Below are positions 8,514 through 18,452 of a stretch of 64,000 nucleotides of DNA, piece after piece. Below the pieces are notes generated by a model. The model saw nothing but the letters and a program-made list of their open reading frames with translations. It searched no databases and was not told the DNA's origin. Every line of letters starts with the position of its first letter. Within the stretch, counting starts at the first letter, position 1. Both the position numbers and the translations under genes were made by a program. Source of the stretch: Clostridiales bacterium. Lineage in GTDB: Bacteria > Bacillota > Clostridia > Tissierellales > GPF-1. The stretch spans positions 1 to 64,000 of the forward strand of contig JABXKS010000094.1 in the NCBI GenBank assembly GCA_013619125.1, written 5' to 3'.

Positions 8514-9650
8514 ATGATTCAAGAGGCGGTATTAAAAGCAGCGACGAAGGAGTGGGACTCTGTTTCGGAAGGATGGATCCATGAAATTTTGGATGCACTA
8601 CCCTATTGGGCACGATTTATAGAGCTTCAATCGCGAAAGGTATACTTAAATGCCCGCATGAAAGAAGACTTGGAAAAAGGGAATCGTGATCTATTGACTC
8701 ATATTGATGCAGAAGGTTGTTTTGGGTGTAATCATTGTATCCGCGTGATTGCGGAGAACACGGCGCTGTCTGTTGAAAAGGAACGAAAGATCGGCTCAAG
8801 GTTCTTTCAGGTGCGAAACGTACCCATTAAAGATCAATCGGGACAAATGTATGGGATTTTGGAAACCTTTATCGATATTACACAAAAGAAGGAATTGGAA
8901 GAACGGTTGGTTCGCAACAAGATCAAATTGGATCGAGACCTTGATTTTTCACGTTCTTTGCAAGAAAAGATTTTACCGAGCAACCAGAATTTTGCCCATG
9001 TCTTGGTGGATTATATCTATCGTCCTTCTGAAATCCTCAGTGGAGACATGTTTGATATCTTTGAATTGCAGAATGATCGCTATACGGGGATGTATATCAG
9101 CGATGTGGTCGGGCATGGCGTCTCGGCATCACTCTTGACGATGTTCATCCGTCAAACGATGCGCGCTTTAAAGGATGAATCAATATCACCAGCAGAAATT
9201 CTGAAAAGGCTTCACAAGTCATTTTCAGACTTGGATCTGGAAGCGGACAAGTATTTTACTATCGTTTACTGTGTATATGACCATAAAACGAATATCTTGC
9301 GCTATGCCAATGGGGGACATATCTGCATGCCGATTTTACGGCGTCAGGATGGCAGAATCGATATCTTGGAAGGATCAGGGTATCCGATATCCAGCCTTTT
9401 TGCGCAGGTGACTTTTCAAGAAGAGGAGACTCAGGTGTATGCGGATGATCGCTTGCTTTTATTCACCGATGGTCTTTTGGAAGCAAAGGGCGAAGACGGA
9501 GAGCAATTTGGCATGGAGAGATTGCTGCATGTGGTAAGAGAGACCCAAAGAGATACCAATTTAATTAGCAATATTGATCTGGCTTTACGCCTTTTCGAGC
9601 AAGAGGAGCAAAAAGACGATTTTGCCATGATGAAAATACGATTTCGATAA
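8514..9650 (+). CDS. PAS-like sensor domain + PP2C/SpoIIE-family serine phosphatase
   Basis: CFGCNHC motif then [18 protein letters not shown]; phosphatase motifs [32 protein letters not shown]. Confidence 0.85.
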   Translation: MIQEAVLKAATKEWDSVSEGWIHEILDALPYWARFIELQSRKVYLNARMKEDLEKGNRDLLTHIDAEGCFGCNHCIRVIAENTALSVEKERKIGSRFFQVRNVPIKDQSGQMYGILETFIDITQKKELEERLVRNKIKLDRDLDFSRSLQEKILPSNQNFAHVLVDYIYRPSEILSGDMFDIFELQNDRYTGMYISDVVGHGVSASLLTMFIRQTMRALKDESISPAEILKRLHKSFSDLDLEADKYFTIVYCVYDHKTNILRYANGGHICMPILRRQDGRIDILEGSGYPISSLFAQVTFQEEETQVYADDRLLLFTDGLLEAKGEDGEQFGMERLLHVVRETQRDTNLISNIDLALRLFEQEEQKDDFAMMKIRFR

Positions 9651-9661
9651 GGGAGGATAAA

Positions 9662-10993
9662 ATGATTCGAATCAATCAAACAAGAGCAGGCATCTCGATC
9701 GATGCGATGAATGCATGGAAAGAAAAAGCAATTGACGCCAATCGTGCTTTACATGAAGGAACGGGAAAAGGTTCAGAGTACTTGGGATGGGTAGAACTGC
9801 CGGAAACCATGGATCCAGAGATTTTAACTGCAGTCGAAGCGGCAGCCAAACGCATTCAAGGCCAGTCTGAGGTGTTGGTGGTAATCGGAATCGGAGGATC
9901 TTATTTGGGTGCCCGAGCAGCCATCGAAGCCTTGAATCATTCTTTATATAACTTGCAGTCCAATGAGGAGCGACGAGGTCCTGTGGTATTGTTTGCCGGG
10001 CATCAGATTTCAGGACGGTATACCAAGCAATTGATTGACTGGATCGGAGAGAAGGATTTCTCCGTCAATGTGATCAGCAAGTCGGGTACGACAACGGAAC
10101 CAGCAATTGCGTTTCGTGCATTGAAGAAGATTCTGGAAGAACGTTATGGCAAAGATGGAGCGCGAGAACGAATTTATGCGACAACAGATGAAAAGAAGGG
10201 TGCCCTCAGAACCCTGGCAGATCAAGAAGGATATACGAGTTTCGTGATTCCTGATGATGTAGGCGGTCGATATTCCCTCTTTACACCGGTAGGTCTTTTA
10301 CCGATTGCCGCAACAGGTGTATCTGTCTTTGAGATGATGGCAGGAGCGAAAAAAGCGCAAAAAGAGTGTGCTTTGGAAGAAATGGAAAATAATCCCGCAT
10401 TGCAATACGCAATATTACGCAATTGCCTTTTGGCGGATGGAAAGACCATTGAAATCTTGGCCAACTATGAACCAGCCTTGCACACAATTGCGGAATGGTG
10501 GAAACAATTGTTTGGGGAGAGTGAAGGCAAAGACGGTTTGGGAATTTTCCCAGCGGCTGTCGATTTCTCCACAGATCTTCATTCCATGGGCCAATTTATA
10601 CAAGATGGACCGCGCAATCTCTTTGAAACTGTTTTGCATCTAGGTTCTATTGAAGAGGATTTGGTGATCGAAGAGGATGAACAAAATCTGGATCAATTGA
10701 ACTATTTGGCGGGTAAAACCTTTGCAGAGGTGAATCAGAGCGCATTTGAAGGAACCCTTTTAGCCCATGTGGACGGGGGCGTTCCGAATATCGTGATTGA
10801 AATGGAAAAGATGGATCCGGAAACATTCGGGTATTTGATTTATTTCTTCGAGAAAGCTTGTGGCATCAGCGGATATATGTTGGGTGTCAATCCTTTCGAT
10901 CAACCTGGTGTGGAAGCCTATAAGCGGAATATGTTCGCCTTATTGGGAAAACCGGGGTATGAGGAATTGGCAGCAGAACTAAAGAATCGATAA
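9662..10993 (+). CDS. pgi: Glucose-6-phosphate isomerase
   Basis: [48 protein letters not shown]. Confidence 0.96.
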   Translation: MIRINQTRAGISIDAMNAWKEKAIDANRALHEGTGKGSEYLGWVELPETMDPEILTAVEAAAKRIQGQSEVLVVIGIGGSYLGARAAIEALNHSLYNLQSNEERRGPVVLFAGHQISGRYTKQLIDWIGEKDFSVNVISKSGTTTEPAIAFRALKKILEERYGKDGARERIYATTDEKKGALRTLADQEGYTSFVIPDDVGGRYSLFTPVGLLPIAATGVSVFEMMAGAKKAQKECALEEMENNPALQYAILRNCLLADGKTIEILANYEPALHTIAEWWKQLFGESEGKDGLGIFPAAVDFSTDLHSMGQFIQDGPRNLFETVLHLGSIEEDLVIEEDEQNLDQLNYLAGKTFAEVNQSAFEGTLLAHVDGGVPNIVIEMEKMDPETFGYLIYFFEKACGISGYMLGVNPFDQPGVEAYKRNMFALLGKPGYEELAAELKNR

Positions 10994-10995
10994 GG

Positions 10996-11022
10996 AAAGA
11001 GCCGATATGGCTCTTTTTTTTT
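10996..11022 (+). terminator. Rho-independent terminator
   Basis: AAAGAGCC-gatat-GGCTCTTT + T run. Confidence 0.85.
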
Positions 11023-11179
11023 GGAAAAAACTGCAAACGTTTTCAGAAAGTTGTTTGACATTAATGGAGAACTCTGGGAAAATGGAATTATGAAGAAATT
11101 GTAAATAAGATTCGTTGTAGGAGAAATTATTTTTTGCAGATTTGTAACAATTTCTTCAAAAATCGAAAGGAGTGATTTA

Positions 11180-12673
11180 ATGAGTCGCGAAAATTGGGGT
11201 AGCCGTACTGCGTTTGTATTGGCTGCCATTGGTTCTGCCGCAGGTCTCGGCAATGTATGGAGATTTCCATATATGGCGGCGCAAAATGGCGGGGGCGCCT
11301 TTTTAGTGCCGTACTTTATTGCTTTGTTCACCGCAGGAATTCCGCTTTTGATTTTTGAGTTTTACATGGGGCACCGATATCAATCCGGCGCACCAACGGC
11401 GATGCAAAATATTGGAGAGAAATGGGAGCCATTGGGTTGGTTATCTGTTCTCGTCAGTTTTATGATCGTCTGTTACTACCCGGTCATTATGGCATGGGTA
11501 TTCAATTACGTATGGCATTCATTTAGCTTGGCATGGCAAGGCGATTCCGCGGGCTTCTTCTTTGGAGAAATCCTAGAGGTTTCCAGTGGTCCTGCTGCAG
11601 ATTTTGGGATGAAAATTCCAATCTTGATCGGATTGCTTTTAACCTGGTTCTTTATCTGGTGGGCGATTCGTGAAGGCGTCAAGTCTGTTGGCGTTGTTGT
11701 TAAGGTAACAGTTACGTTGCCAATCATCATGCTGATCGTTTTGGCAATCCGCGGGGTGACTCTACCCGGTGCGATTGACGGCATCAATTATTATTTAGAT
11801 CCTGATTTTAGCAAGTTGTTGAATTGGAAGGTATGGGCGGATGCCTACGGGCAGATCTTCTTTAGCTTGTCTGTGGCCTTCGGGGTTATGATCGCGTACT
11901 CGAGCTTTCTGCCGAAGGATTCGGATATTACGAACAATGCAATTATGACAGCCCTTGCCAATTGCGGCACCTCTTTCTTGGGCGGCTTTGCCGTTTTTGG
12001 AACCCTGGGGTATATGGCGCAGGTGCAAGGCGCATCGGTTGCTGATGTCGCCGGTACCGGAGGACTGGGCATGGCTTTTGTCGTCTTTCCGGAAGCGCTG
12101 ACAACTCTACCGTTTGGGCGGGTTGTCTTCTCTTTGATTTTCTTTATCATGTTGCTGACGCTAGGGATTGACTCGGCTTTCTCCTTGGTGGAATCGGTTT
12201 CTACGGCGTTCGCAGACAAGTTCGCATGGAACCGCAAGAAAACCACGATTGGCGTTGTTTTGGTCGGTTTTGTGTTTAGTTTGATCTTTGCAACAAAATC
12301 TGGTTTGTATTGGTTGGACGTTGTCGATCGTTATGTCAATGCTTTCGGGATCATCTCGGTTGCTTTGTTGGAAGCGCTAATGGTTGTTACGGCAATCAAG
12401 GTCGATACCCTGCGGGAATATGTCAATGAGGTTTCCGAGGTTCATTTGGGAAAATGGTTCAACTATCTGTTGGGTCTGATTACCCCATTGTTCCTATCGG
12501 TTATTTTGGCCGGCAATATTTACAATGAGATCAAAAATTTGATGGCAGGCACCCTTTATGAAGGATATCCATTATGGGTCATCGGTGTTGGCGGATATTT
12601 GATGTTGGCTGCCCTTGTTATTTTCAGTTTCATCTTTGGCATGAGAAAAACCAGAGCCAGAGTAGACGAATAG
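11180..12673 (+). CDS. Neurotransmitter:sodium symporter family transporter
   Basis: WGSRTAFVLAAIGSAAGLGNVWRFPYMAAQNGGGAFLVPYF. Confidence 0.94.
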   Translation: MSRENWGSRTAFVLAAIGSAAGLGNVWRFPYMAAQNGGGAFLVPYFIALFTAGIPLLIFEFYMGHRYQSGAPTAMQNIGEKWEPLGWLSVLVSFMIVCYYPVIMAWVFNYVWHSFSLAWQGDSAGFFFGEILEVSSGPAADFGMKIPILIGLLLTWFFIWWAIREGVKSVGVVVKVTVTLPIIMLIVLAIRGVTLPGAIDGINYYLDPDFSKLLNWKVWADAYGQIFFSLSVAFGVMIAYSSFLPKDSDITNNAIMTALANCGTSFLGGFAVFGTLGYMAQVQGASVADVAGTGGLGMAFVVFPEALTTLPFGRVVFSLIFFIMLLTLGIDSAFSLVESVSTAFADKFAWNRKKTTIGVVLVGFVFSLIFATKSGLYWLDVVDRYVNAFGIISVALLEALMVVTAIKVDTLREYVNEVSEVHLGKWFNYLLGLITPLFLSVILAGNIYNEIKNLMAGTLYEGYPLWVIGVGGYLMLAALVIFSFIFGMRKTRARVDE

Positions 12674-12683
12674 GAGGGAAGAG

Positions 12684-12779
12684 ATGACAACAGGTTCAAT
12701 AGTAATGTTAATTTTTGGTGTAGTGGTGCTCTATGGCGGTTTAGCATGGAGCTTGGGACGCGCGAAAAAAGGAAAATAA
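12684..12779 (+). CDS. MetS-family small subunit of the NSS transporter (31 aa)
   Basis: MTTGSIVMLIFGVVVLYGGLAWSLGRAKKGK; absent from ORF track; RBS GGAGGG; directly after the NSS gene. Confidence 0.85.
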   Translation: MTTGSIVMLIFGVVVLYGGLAWSLGRAKKGK

Positions 12780-12784
12780 GAAAT

Positions 12785-12817
12785 AAAACGGGGACCTTTG
12801 GGTCCCCGTTTTATTTT
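12785..12817 (+). terminator. Rho-independent terminator
   Basis: AAAACGGGGACC-tttg-GGTCCCCGTTTT. Confidence 0.9.
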
Positions 12818-12822
12818 GGTGG

Positions 12823-12902
12823 CTTCCCCGCCTAATTGCTGACGGATAGCTCCGTTTGTTTGTTTGCGGGTTCCCCACTTGATTGCTGACGGATACCTCC
12901 GT
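12823..12902. repeat. Two imperfect 33-bp direct repeats (period 47), each with a small hairpin
   Basis: cTTCCCCgCcTaATTGCTGACGGATAgCTCCGT (12823-12855) and gTTCCCCaCtTgATTGCTGACGGATAcCTCCGT (12870-12902), 28/33 identical. Confidence 0.8.
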
Positions 12903-13007
12903 CTGATGTTAACGAAATGTGAATCCTCTCAGGAAACCTTGTGAATCAGCGGAATAATGTTTATAATTAAGTTTGATTAGAACAGGCAGTAGACGGGAGA
13001 GAAAACG

Positions 13008-14000
13008 ATGAAACATTTTTTGCGTATTTTTGGGGTTGCCTTATTGGTCTTCACCCTTGTGATCGGTGGTGGATTAATGCTGGTACATGGCATGACCTCC
13101 TCGCCGGAAATGAATTTTCCAGAACCAGGGGAAGTGACAACAGACCCCGAAGTGGTTTTGACCCCGCCAGATGAGGGGAGTGACGAGACGCCGATTGAGG
13201 AGCCGGAATCGGAACCGGAGCAATTGAGCGATCTCTATCAAGGACCCCGAACGGATACGATTATCTTTGCGAGTATCGATCCAGATTTGAAGCGAATCGA
13301 CTTGATTAATATTCCTAGAGACACCTATTACTACGAAAAAGGATATGAAGAAGCAGATCTTCGCAAGATCAATGCGGTACATGGACGAGAGGGGACCGAC
13401 GGGATTAAAACGGCGGTAAGCACTATTTTGTACAAGGTACCCGTTGATTTCTACGTAAAAATCAATTATAACGGGGTAGCGGCGATCGTGAACCTGGTCG
13501 GCGGCGTCGAAATTGATGTGCCCTATGACATGGAATATGATGATGAATGGGCAGAACCGGAGCTTCATATTAATCTCTCCGAAGGGGAGCAAGAGTTAAA
13601 TGGACTCGATGCGTTGGATTTTCTTCGATTTAGAAAGAGTAACGACGGGAGTATTTTTATCGGCGACGTCGGACGAATTGAAAATCAAAAGAAGGTGATC
13701 AAGGCGATTACGGACAAAGCTTTGAGCTATCGATTGCCATTTGTCATTGAAACAGCCTTCGATTATGTGAAGACGGATATGGGCGTTGTTAACGGCCTGA
13801 AAATCGGAACTGGATTTGCAACGGGCTTCTCATCTGATTCAATTTTTATGCATACACTTCCTGGAGATACGAAGAATATGAACTTTGGTAGTCAAACTTT
13901 GAACTATTGGGTGCAGGATTACAAAGTAACAGTGAAAACGGAAGATTTGCTGGAAGAAATTTATGCGTCGGAGTTGGCCGCAATTCAAGAACAAGAATAA
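13008..14000 (+). CDS. LytR-CpsA-Psr (LCP) family protein
   Basis: RTDTIIFASIDPDLKRIDLINIPRDTYY, KINYNGVAAIVNLVGGVEIDVP, LDALDFLRFRK. Confidence 0.92.
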   Translation: MKHFLRIFGVALLVFTLVIGGGLMLVHGMTSSPEMNFPEPGEVTTDPEVVLTPPDEGSDETPIEEPESEPEQLSDLYQGPRTDTIIFASIDPDLKRIDLINIPRDTYYYEKGYEEADLRKINAVHGREGTDGIKTAVSTILYKVPVDFYVKINYNGVAAIVNLVGGVEIDVPYDMEYDDEWAEPELHINLSEGEQELNGLDALDFLRFRKSNDGSIFIGDVGRIENQKKVIKAITDKALSYRLPFVIETAFDYVKTDMGVVNGLKIGTGFATGFSSDSIFMHTLPGDTKNMNFGSQTLNYWVQDYKVTVKTEDLLEEIYASELAAIQEQE

Positions 14001-14016
14001 TAAGAATAATAAGAAG

Positions 14017-14058
14017 AAAAACACCATCCCAAGCTGCAACGAGCGGGGATGGTGTTTT
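14017..14058. terminator. Bidirectional terminator between convergent LCP gene and murC
   Basis: AAAAACACCATCCC...GGGGATGGTGTTTTTT. Confidence 0.85.
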
Positions 14059-15426
14059 TTATTGTTCGGATAGATAACTTTCGCCAATTTGATCAACGTC
14101 TCCGGCGCCAACGGTGACAATCCAGTCGCCGGGCTGGGTGTTTTCTTTTAGGTAGGCGAGGATTCGATCGCGGCTGCCGAGGTAGCGGCAATCAGTTCCG
14201 TTTTTTACAATGGCTTTCGTTAGATCACGTGCGTGAACCAGTCCCGTATCTTTTTCACGGGCTGGATAAATGTCATCCATTAAGACGAGATCTGCGTCGT
14301 GAAAGCTCTCGGAAAATTCCCGAAACAGTTTGTGGGTGCGGGTAAAGGTATGGGATTGAAAGACGCAAAACAATCGCCCTTGAACCCTTGGCTTGATGGC
14401 CGAGAGGGCGGCTTGAATGGCTGTGGGATGATGAGCGTAGTCGTCATAGACCATAATCTCATTCTGTTCGCCTTTTTTTTCCATGCGACGATGAACACCG
14501 GTGAAGGCGGCCAAGGCTTTTTGAATGTGGTGAAATGCTATTCCGATAGAGTCCGCAATGGCGATGGCTGCCAAGGCGTTTTCAATATTATAGTTCCCGG
14601 GAAGGGGCAGGTCGATTTCGCCCAGTTTGCTTCCCTGTTTGATCAGGTCAAAGGTCCAACCCATCGAGGTTGACATGAGATTTGCCGGATAATAATCCCC
14701 CGATTCATCCAGAGAAAAGCTGAGAACCTCAGCCTTTAAAAAGTGGAAGGTTTCCTTTAAATCATGGCGGATGATTAGGGTGCCGGTTGTCGGCAGCAGT
14801 TTTGCGAAACGTAAAAAAGCGGATTCAATATGAGCTAAGTCTCGAAAGTAGTCGAGATGATCGGCCTCGATATTGAGGATTGCCGTATGGGTGGGCTGGA
14901 GTTCCAGAAAGTTTTCCTTGTACTCGCAGGCCTCTGTTACGAAGATGCGGTCGCCTGTGATGGAGAGGTTGCCACCCATCACATCGGCATTGCCACCGAC
15001 AAGAATGGTGGATTCCGTTTCTGCCTCCAAAAGAATGGCGGCAAGAATACCTGTCGTAGTTGTTTTTCCATGGGTGCCGGAGATGGCGATGGAGATTTCA
15101 TGATCCTCCATCAATGCCCCCAAAAGGCTCGCGCGCTTATGTTCGGGAATGCCTAGCCGAGCCGCCTCTTGCCGCTCTGGATTATCCGGATGGATGGCAG
15201 AGGTAAATACAACTTGATCTGCGCCATGGACCCATTCTTTTTGATGGCCTTGGTGGATGGTGGCACCCAAAGATTCCAGGTGAAGCGTCAGGGGAGAGGC
15301 GTTGCGATCGGACCCTGTGATGCGGTACCCGCGCCGAAGGAGTATCTCGGCCAAAGCGCTCATGCTGATCCCGCCGATCCCAATAAAGTGGATCGTTTGG
15401 TTTTGGTTTTTCCAATTGATGTTCAA
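14059..15426 (-). CDS. murC: UDP-N-acetylmuramate--L-alanine ligase
   Basis: IHFIGIGGISMSALAEILLRRGYRITGSD, ISGTHGKTTTTGILA, YDDYAHHPTAI. Confidence 0.96.
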   Translation of the reverse strand: MNINWKNQNQTIHFIGIGGISMSALAEILLRRGYRITGSDRNASPLTLHLESLGATIHQGHQKEWVHGADQVVFTSAIHPDNPERQEAARLGIPEHKRASLLGALMEDHEISIAISGTHGKTTTTGILAAILLEAETESTILVGGNADVMGGNLSITGDRIFVTEACEYKENFLELQPTHTAILNIEADHLDYFRDLAHIESAFLRFAKLLPTTGTLIIRHDLKETFHFLKAEVLSFSLDESGDYYPANLMSTSMGWTFDLIKQGSKLGEIDLPLPGNYNIENALAAIAIADSIGIAFHHIQKALAAFTGVHRRMEKKGEQNEIMVYDDYAHHPTAIQAALSAIKPRVQGRLFCVFQSHTFTRTHKLFREFSESFHDADLVLMDDIYPAREKDTGLVHARDLTKAIVKNGTDCRYLGSRDRILAYLKENTQPGDWIVTVGAGDVDQIGESYLSEQ

Positions 15427-15570
15427 GGGGGAGCCTCCTTATTTTCGATTATTCCTATTATATCATAAAAAAATCCAAATGATTTTCGGGAAAACATCTT
15501 GTAAAAACAAGTATAAGCGAATAAGATGGTGTATAATGAAACAAATTGTTCGTGTTTGAAAGGGGCTTTT

Positions 15571-16383
15571 ATGGAAAAGTTTAAGCGTAGCGAGCGTGTA
15601 GCCGCTATTTTTTCAATACTGGTTGAGCATCCGAATCAGTTATTTACATATCAAGCATTTGAGGAACGATTTGCCGCTTCGAAGACGACGATTAGTGAAG
15701 ATGTCGCGATTTTGCGTCAATTGGTCAAGCGTTTGGATTCCGGGGAAATTGTGACGCAATCCGGTGCGGCGGGTGGAGTGCTGTTTCAACCGCACTTAAA
15801 TCGGGAAGAAACCGTTGAGTTCATTACAAGAATCGGTAAGCGGATTATGGAGAAGGAACGTTTGATTGCAGGCGGATTCATTTATATGACAGATCTGTTG
15901 AATCATCCGGACACTGTATTCACTTTTGGAAAGATCTTTGCAGATCGATATAGCGATCCGAAGATTGATTATGTGGTCACGGTGGAAACCAAGGGGATTC
16001 CAGTTGCATTGGCAACGGCACGTATTTTAAATGTGCCCATGGTAACCATTCGGAAAAATATCAAGGTAACAGAAGGGACGACGGTCAACATCAATTATCG
16101 AAGTGGTTCGACCGGGCAGATTCAGACCATGTCCTTGTCGAAACGAGCAATCCCTGCAGGCGCCCATGTCCTGTTGATCGATGATTTTATGCGCGGCGGT
16201 GGAACCTTGCGCGGCATGATTGAAATGGTGCGTGAATTTGAGGCGGTCGTTGAGGGTGTTGGCGTTTTGGTTGCGACGGAAGAACCGGATCGCAAGTTGG
16301 TTCAGGATTATTATGCCATGTTTAAATTGATTTCCGTGGACGAACAAACCGGGGAGGTTGTGATTCTTCCCAACCTCGACTAA
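15571..16383 (+). CDS. purR: Pur operon repressor
   Basis: MEKFKRSERVAAIFSILVEHPNQLF; PRPP-binding VLLIDDFMRGGGTLRGM. Confidence 0.93.
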   Translation: MEKFKRSERVAAIFSILVEHPNQLFTYQAFEERFAASKTTISEDVAILRQLVKRLDSGEIVTQSGAAGGVLFQPHLNREETVEFITRIGKRIMEKERLIAGGFIYMTDLLNHPDTVFTFGKIFADRYSDPKIDYVVTVETKGIPVALATARILNVPMVTIRKNIKVTEGTTVNINYRSGSTGQIQTMSLSKRAIPAGAHVLLIDDFMRGGGTLRGMIEMVREFEAVVEGVGVLVATEEPDRKLVQDYYAMFKLISVDEQTGEVVILPNLD

Positions 16384-16456
16384 TCATTTTCCTCACTCAC
16401 AAGAAAAAAATGAAGCAATTTTTCACTCTAGGATTTGATTTTCAAATCGATGTATT

Positions 16457-16538
16457 CCATGGTGTGAACACGTCATATGATCCGCATGAATTTTAATGAA
16501 TGGATGCGAATATGAGGTGCTCACACCATGGTTTTTTT
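16457..16538 (+). terminator. Unusually long stem-loop ending in U-tract between purR and spoVG
   Basis: CCATGGTGTGA (16457-16467) / TCACACCATGG (16521-16531) with further CAC/GTG, TCATAT/ATATGA, CGCAT/ATGCG pairing; T7 follows. Confidence 0.7.
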
Positions 16539-16681
16539 GTTTCTATTGTATTCTTCCAGTAAGTTGAAAAAATATTTTGAAAATTCTTTACAAAAAAAAG
16601 GGTTTTTCTTCTAAAAAGGAGTATATATATAATGGAATATTCTACTAAATTGCATTCTATCTTGGCGGAAGGAGCTGGAAA

Positions 16682-16957
16682 ATGGAAGTAACAGACGTAA
16701 GAGTACGTAAGATCAACACTGATGGGAAAATGAAGGCAATAGTATCGGTAACCTTTGACGATGCCTTCGTGGTACATGACATTAAGATCATCGAGGGGCA
16801 AACCGGACTTTTTATTGCGATGCCGTCCAGGAGAATGCCTGATGGTGAGTTTCGCGATATCGCGCATCCGATCAATTCGGATACTCGTGCGCGAATTCAA
16901 GATATTGTCTTTTCTGAATACGAAAAGTCAATGCAGGAAGCGGAAGCAATAGAATGA
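16682..16957 (+). CDS. spoVG: Septation protein SpoVG
   Basis: [39 protein letters not shown]...[21 protein letters not shown]. Confidence 0.97.
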   Translation: MEVTDVRVRKINTDGKMKAIVSVTFDDAFVVHDIKIIEGQTGLFIAMPSRRMPDGEFRDIAHPINSDTRARIQDIVFSEYEKSMQEAEAIE

Positions 16958-16964
16958 TGGAAAA

Positions 16965-16987
16965 GGACCGTTCACGGTCCTTTTTTT
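16965..16987 (+). terminator. Rho-independent terminator
   Basis: GGACCG-TTCA-CGGTCC + T7. Confidence 0.9.
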
Positions 16988-17057
16988 GTGTTAGAATATA
17001 ATAGTTGAAAGGATCGAAAATTCTGGTATAATTGTAGAGGTTGTGAGGTGACTGATT

Positions 17058-18431
17058 ATGATTAAAGCAATGATTCTTGCCGCGGGGCAAGGGACTCGAA
17101 TGAAATCGCAACATCCAAAAGTGATGCATCAAATCTGTGGGGAATCCATGGTGGAATGGGTTGCACGGGCGGCTGACGATGCCGGTTCCGACGAAACCAT
17201 TGTGATTGTAGGTCATGGAAAGGATGAGATCTGTTCTGCATATGCGCAGAAAGGGTGGCAATTTTGCGAGCAACCTATCGGAGAGGGCATGCCTTATGGT
17301 ACCGGTTATGCGGTGATGCAGGGAATGTCGTTTATCAATGATGAAGATGAGGTGTTGATTTTAACGGGAGATACTCCTTTGATTGAAGGATCTGATTTGA
17401 CTTCTCTTTTGAAAAAACACCGAGACAGCAAAGCGGTGGCGACGGTATTGAGCGCAAAGATGAAGGATCCGACGGGATACGGTCGAATCTTACATGATAC
17501 AAAAGGCGTTGTTGGGATCGTGGAGGAAAGAGATGCCACGGCAGAGGAACGCTTGATTCAAGAAATCAATTCAGGCATTTTTTGTTTTCAGGGAAAAGCC
17601 TTAAAGATTGCTTTGGCAGGTTTGACGACCGAAAATGCGCAGGGTGAATATTATTTGACAGACAGTTTAGGCGTTCTCAGAAATCTTGGCGAACAGGTTG
17701 AATCCTATTGCATGAAGGATGCCGACCATATTCGAGGCATTAATTCTCGGGTACAATTGGCGGAAGCGGCGCGGATTCGACAACAATGGATCAACACGTA
17801 TTGGATGGAAGAAGGGGTGACCTTGATCGATCCTTTAAATACCTACATTGATGTGGATGTGACGATTGGCCAGGATACAGTGATTGAAGCCAATGTGCAG
17901 TTGAAGGGAAAGACCTCGATTGGAAGCAATGTGGAAATTGGCGCTATGTCCAAGATTGTCGACAGTACAATCGGCGATGAGGTGACCATCGATTCGTCTA
18001 AAATTTTGGAGAGTGAAGTAGGGCGAAAAACGACCATCGGTCCCTACGCGTACTTGCGTCCAAAGAGCCGAATTGGCGAGGGATGTAGAATCGGTGATTT
18101 TGTAGAAGTGAAAAATGCTGTAATCGGCAACGGCTCAAAAGCCAGTCATCTTTCTTATGTGGGAGATGCGATTGTCGGAGAACGGGTGAATATAGGTTGT
18201 GGCGTCGTATTTGTAAACTACGACGGGAAAAAGAAATCTCAATCCATTGTGGAGGATGATGCTTTTATTGGATCCAATGCGAATTTGATTGCGCCGGTGC
18301 ACATTAAGAAAAATGGTTTTGTTGCGGCGGGATCAACCATTACGCGGGATGTGGAAGAAGGAGATTTATCCATCGCGAGAGCGAAGCAGGTCAACAAGGC
18401 TGGATGGGCGGAACGTTTCTTTAATAAATAG
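17058..18431 (+). CDS. glmU: Bifunctional N-acetylglucosamine-1-phosphate uridyltransferase/acetyltransferase
   Basis: AMILAAGQGTRMKSQHPKVMHQICG and left-handed beta-helix hexapeptides. Confidence 0.97.
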   Translation: MIKAMILAAGQGTRMKSQHPKVMHQICGESMVEWVARAADDAGSDETIVIVGHGKDEICSAYAQKGWQFCEQPIGEGMPYGTGYAVMQGMSFINDEDEVLILTGDTPLIEGSDLTSLLKKHRDSKAVATVLSAKMKDPTGYGRILHDTKGVVGIVEERDATAEERLIQEINSGIFCFQGKALKIALAGLTTENAQGEYYLTDSLGVLRNLGEQVESYCMKDADHIRGINSRVQLAEAARIRQQWINTYWMEEGVTLIDPLNTYIDVDVTIGQDTVIEANVQLKGKTSIGSNVEIGAMSKIVDSTIGDEVTIDSSKILESEVGRKTTIGPYAYLRPKSRIGEGCRIGDFVEVKNAVIGNGSKASHLSYVGDAIVGERVNIGCGVVFVNYDGKKKSQSIVEDDAFIGSNANLIAPVHIKKNGFVAAGSTITRDVEEGDLSIARAKQVNKAGWAERFFNK

Positions 18432-18452
18432 GTTAATTTTAGGAGGAGTACC

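Noticed and set aside
8514-9650. Calling the phosphatase SpoIIE
   Set aside because: Lacks the N-terminal multi-TM domain of SpoIIE and is not in the tilS-adjacent position.
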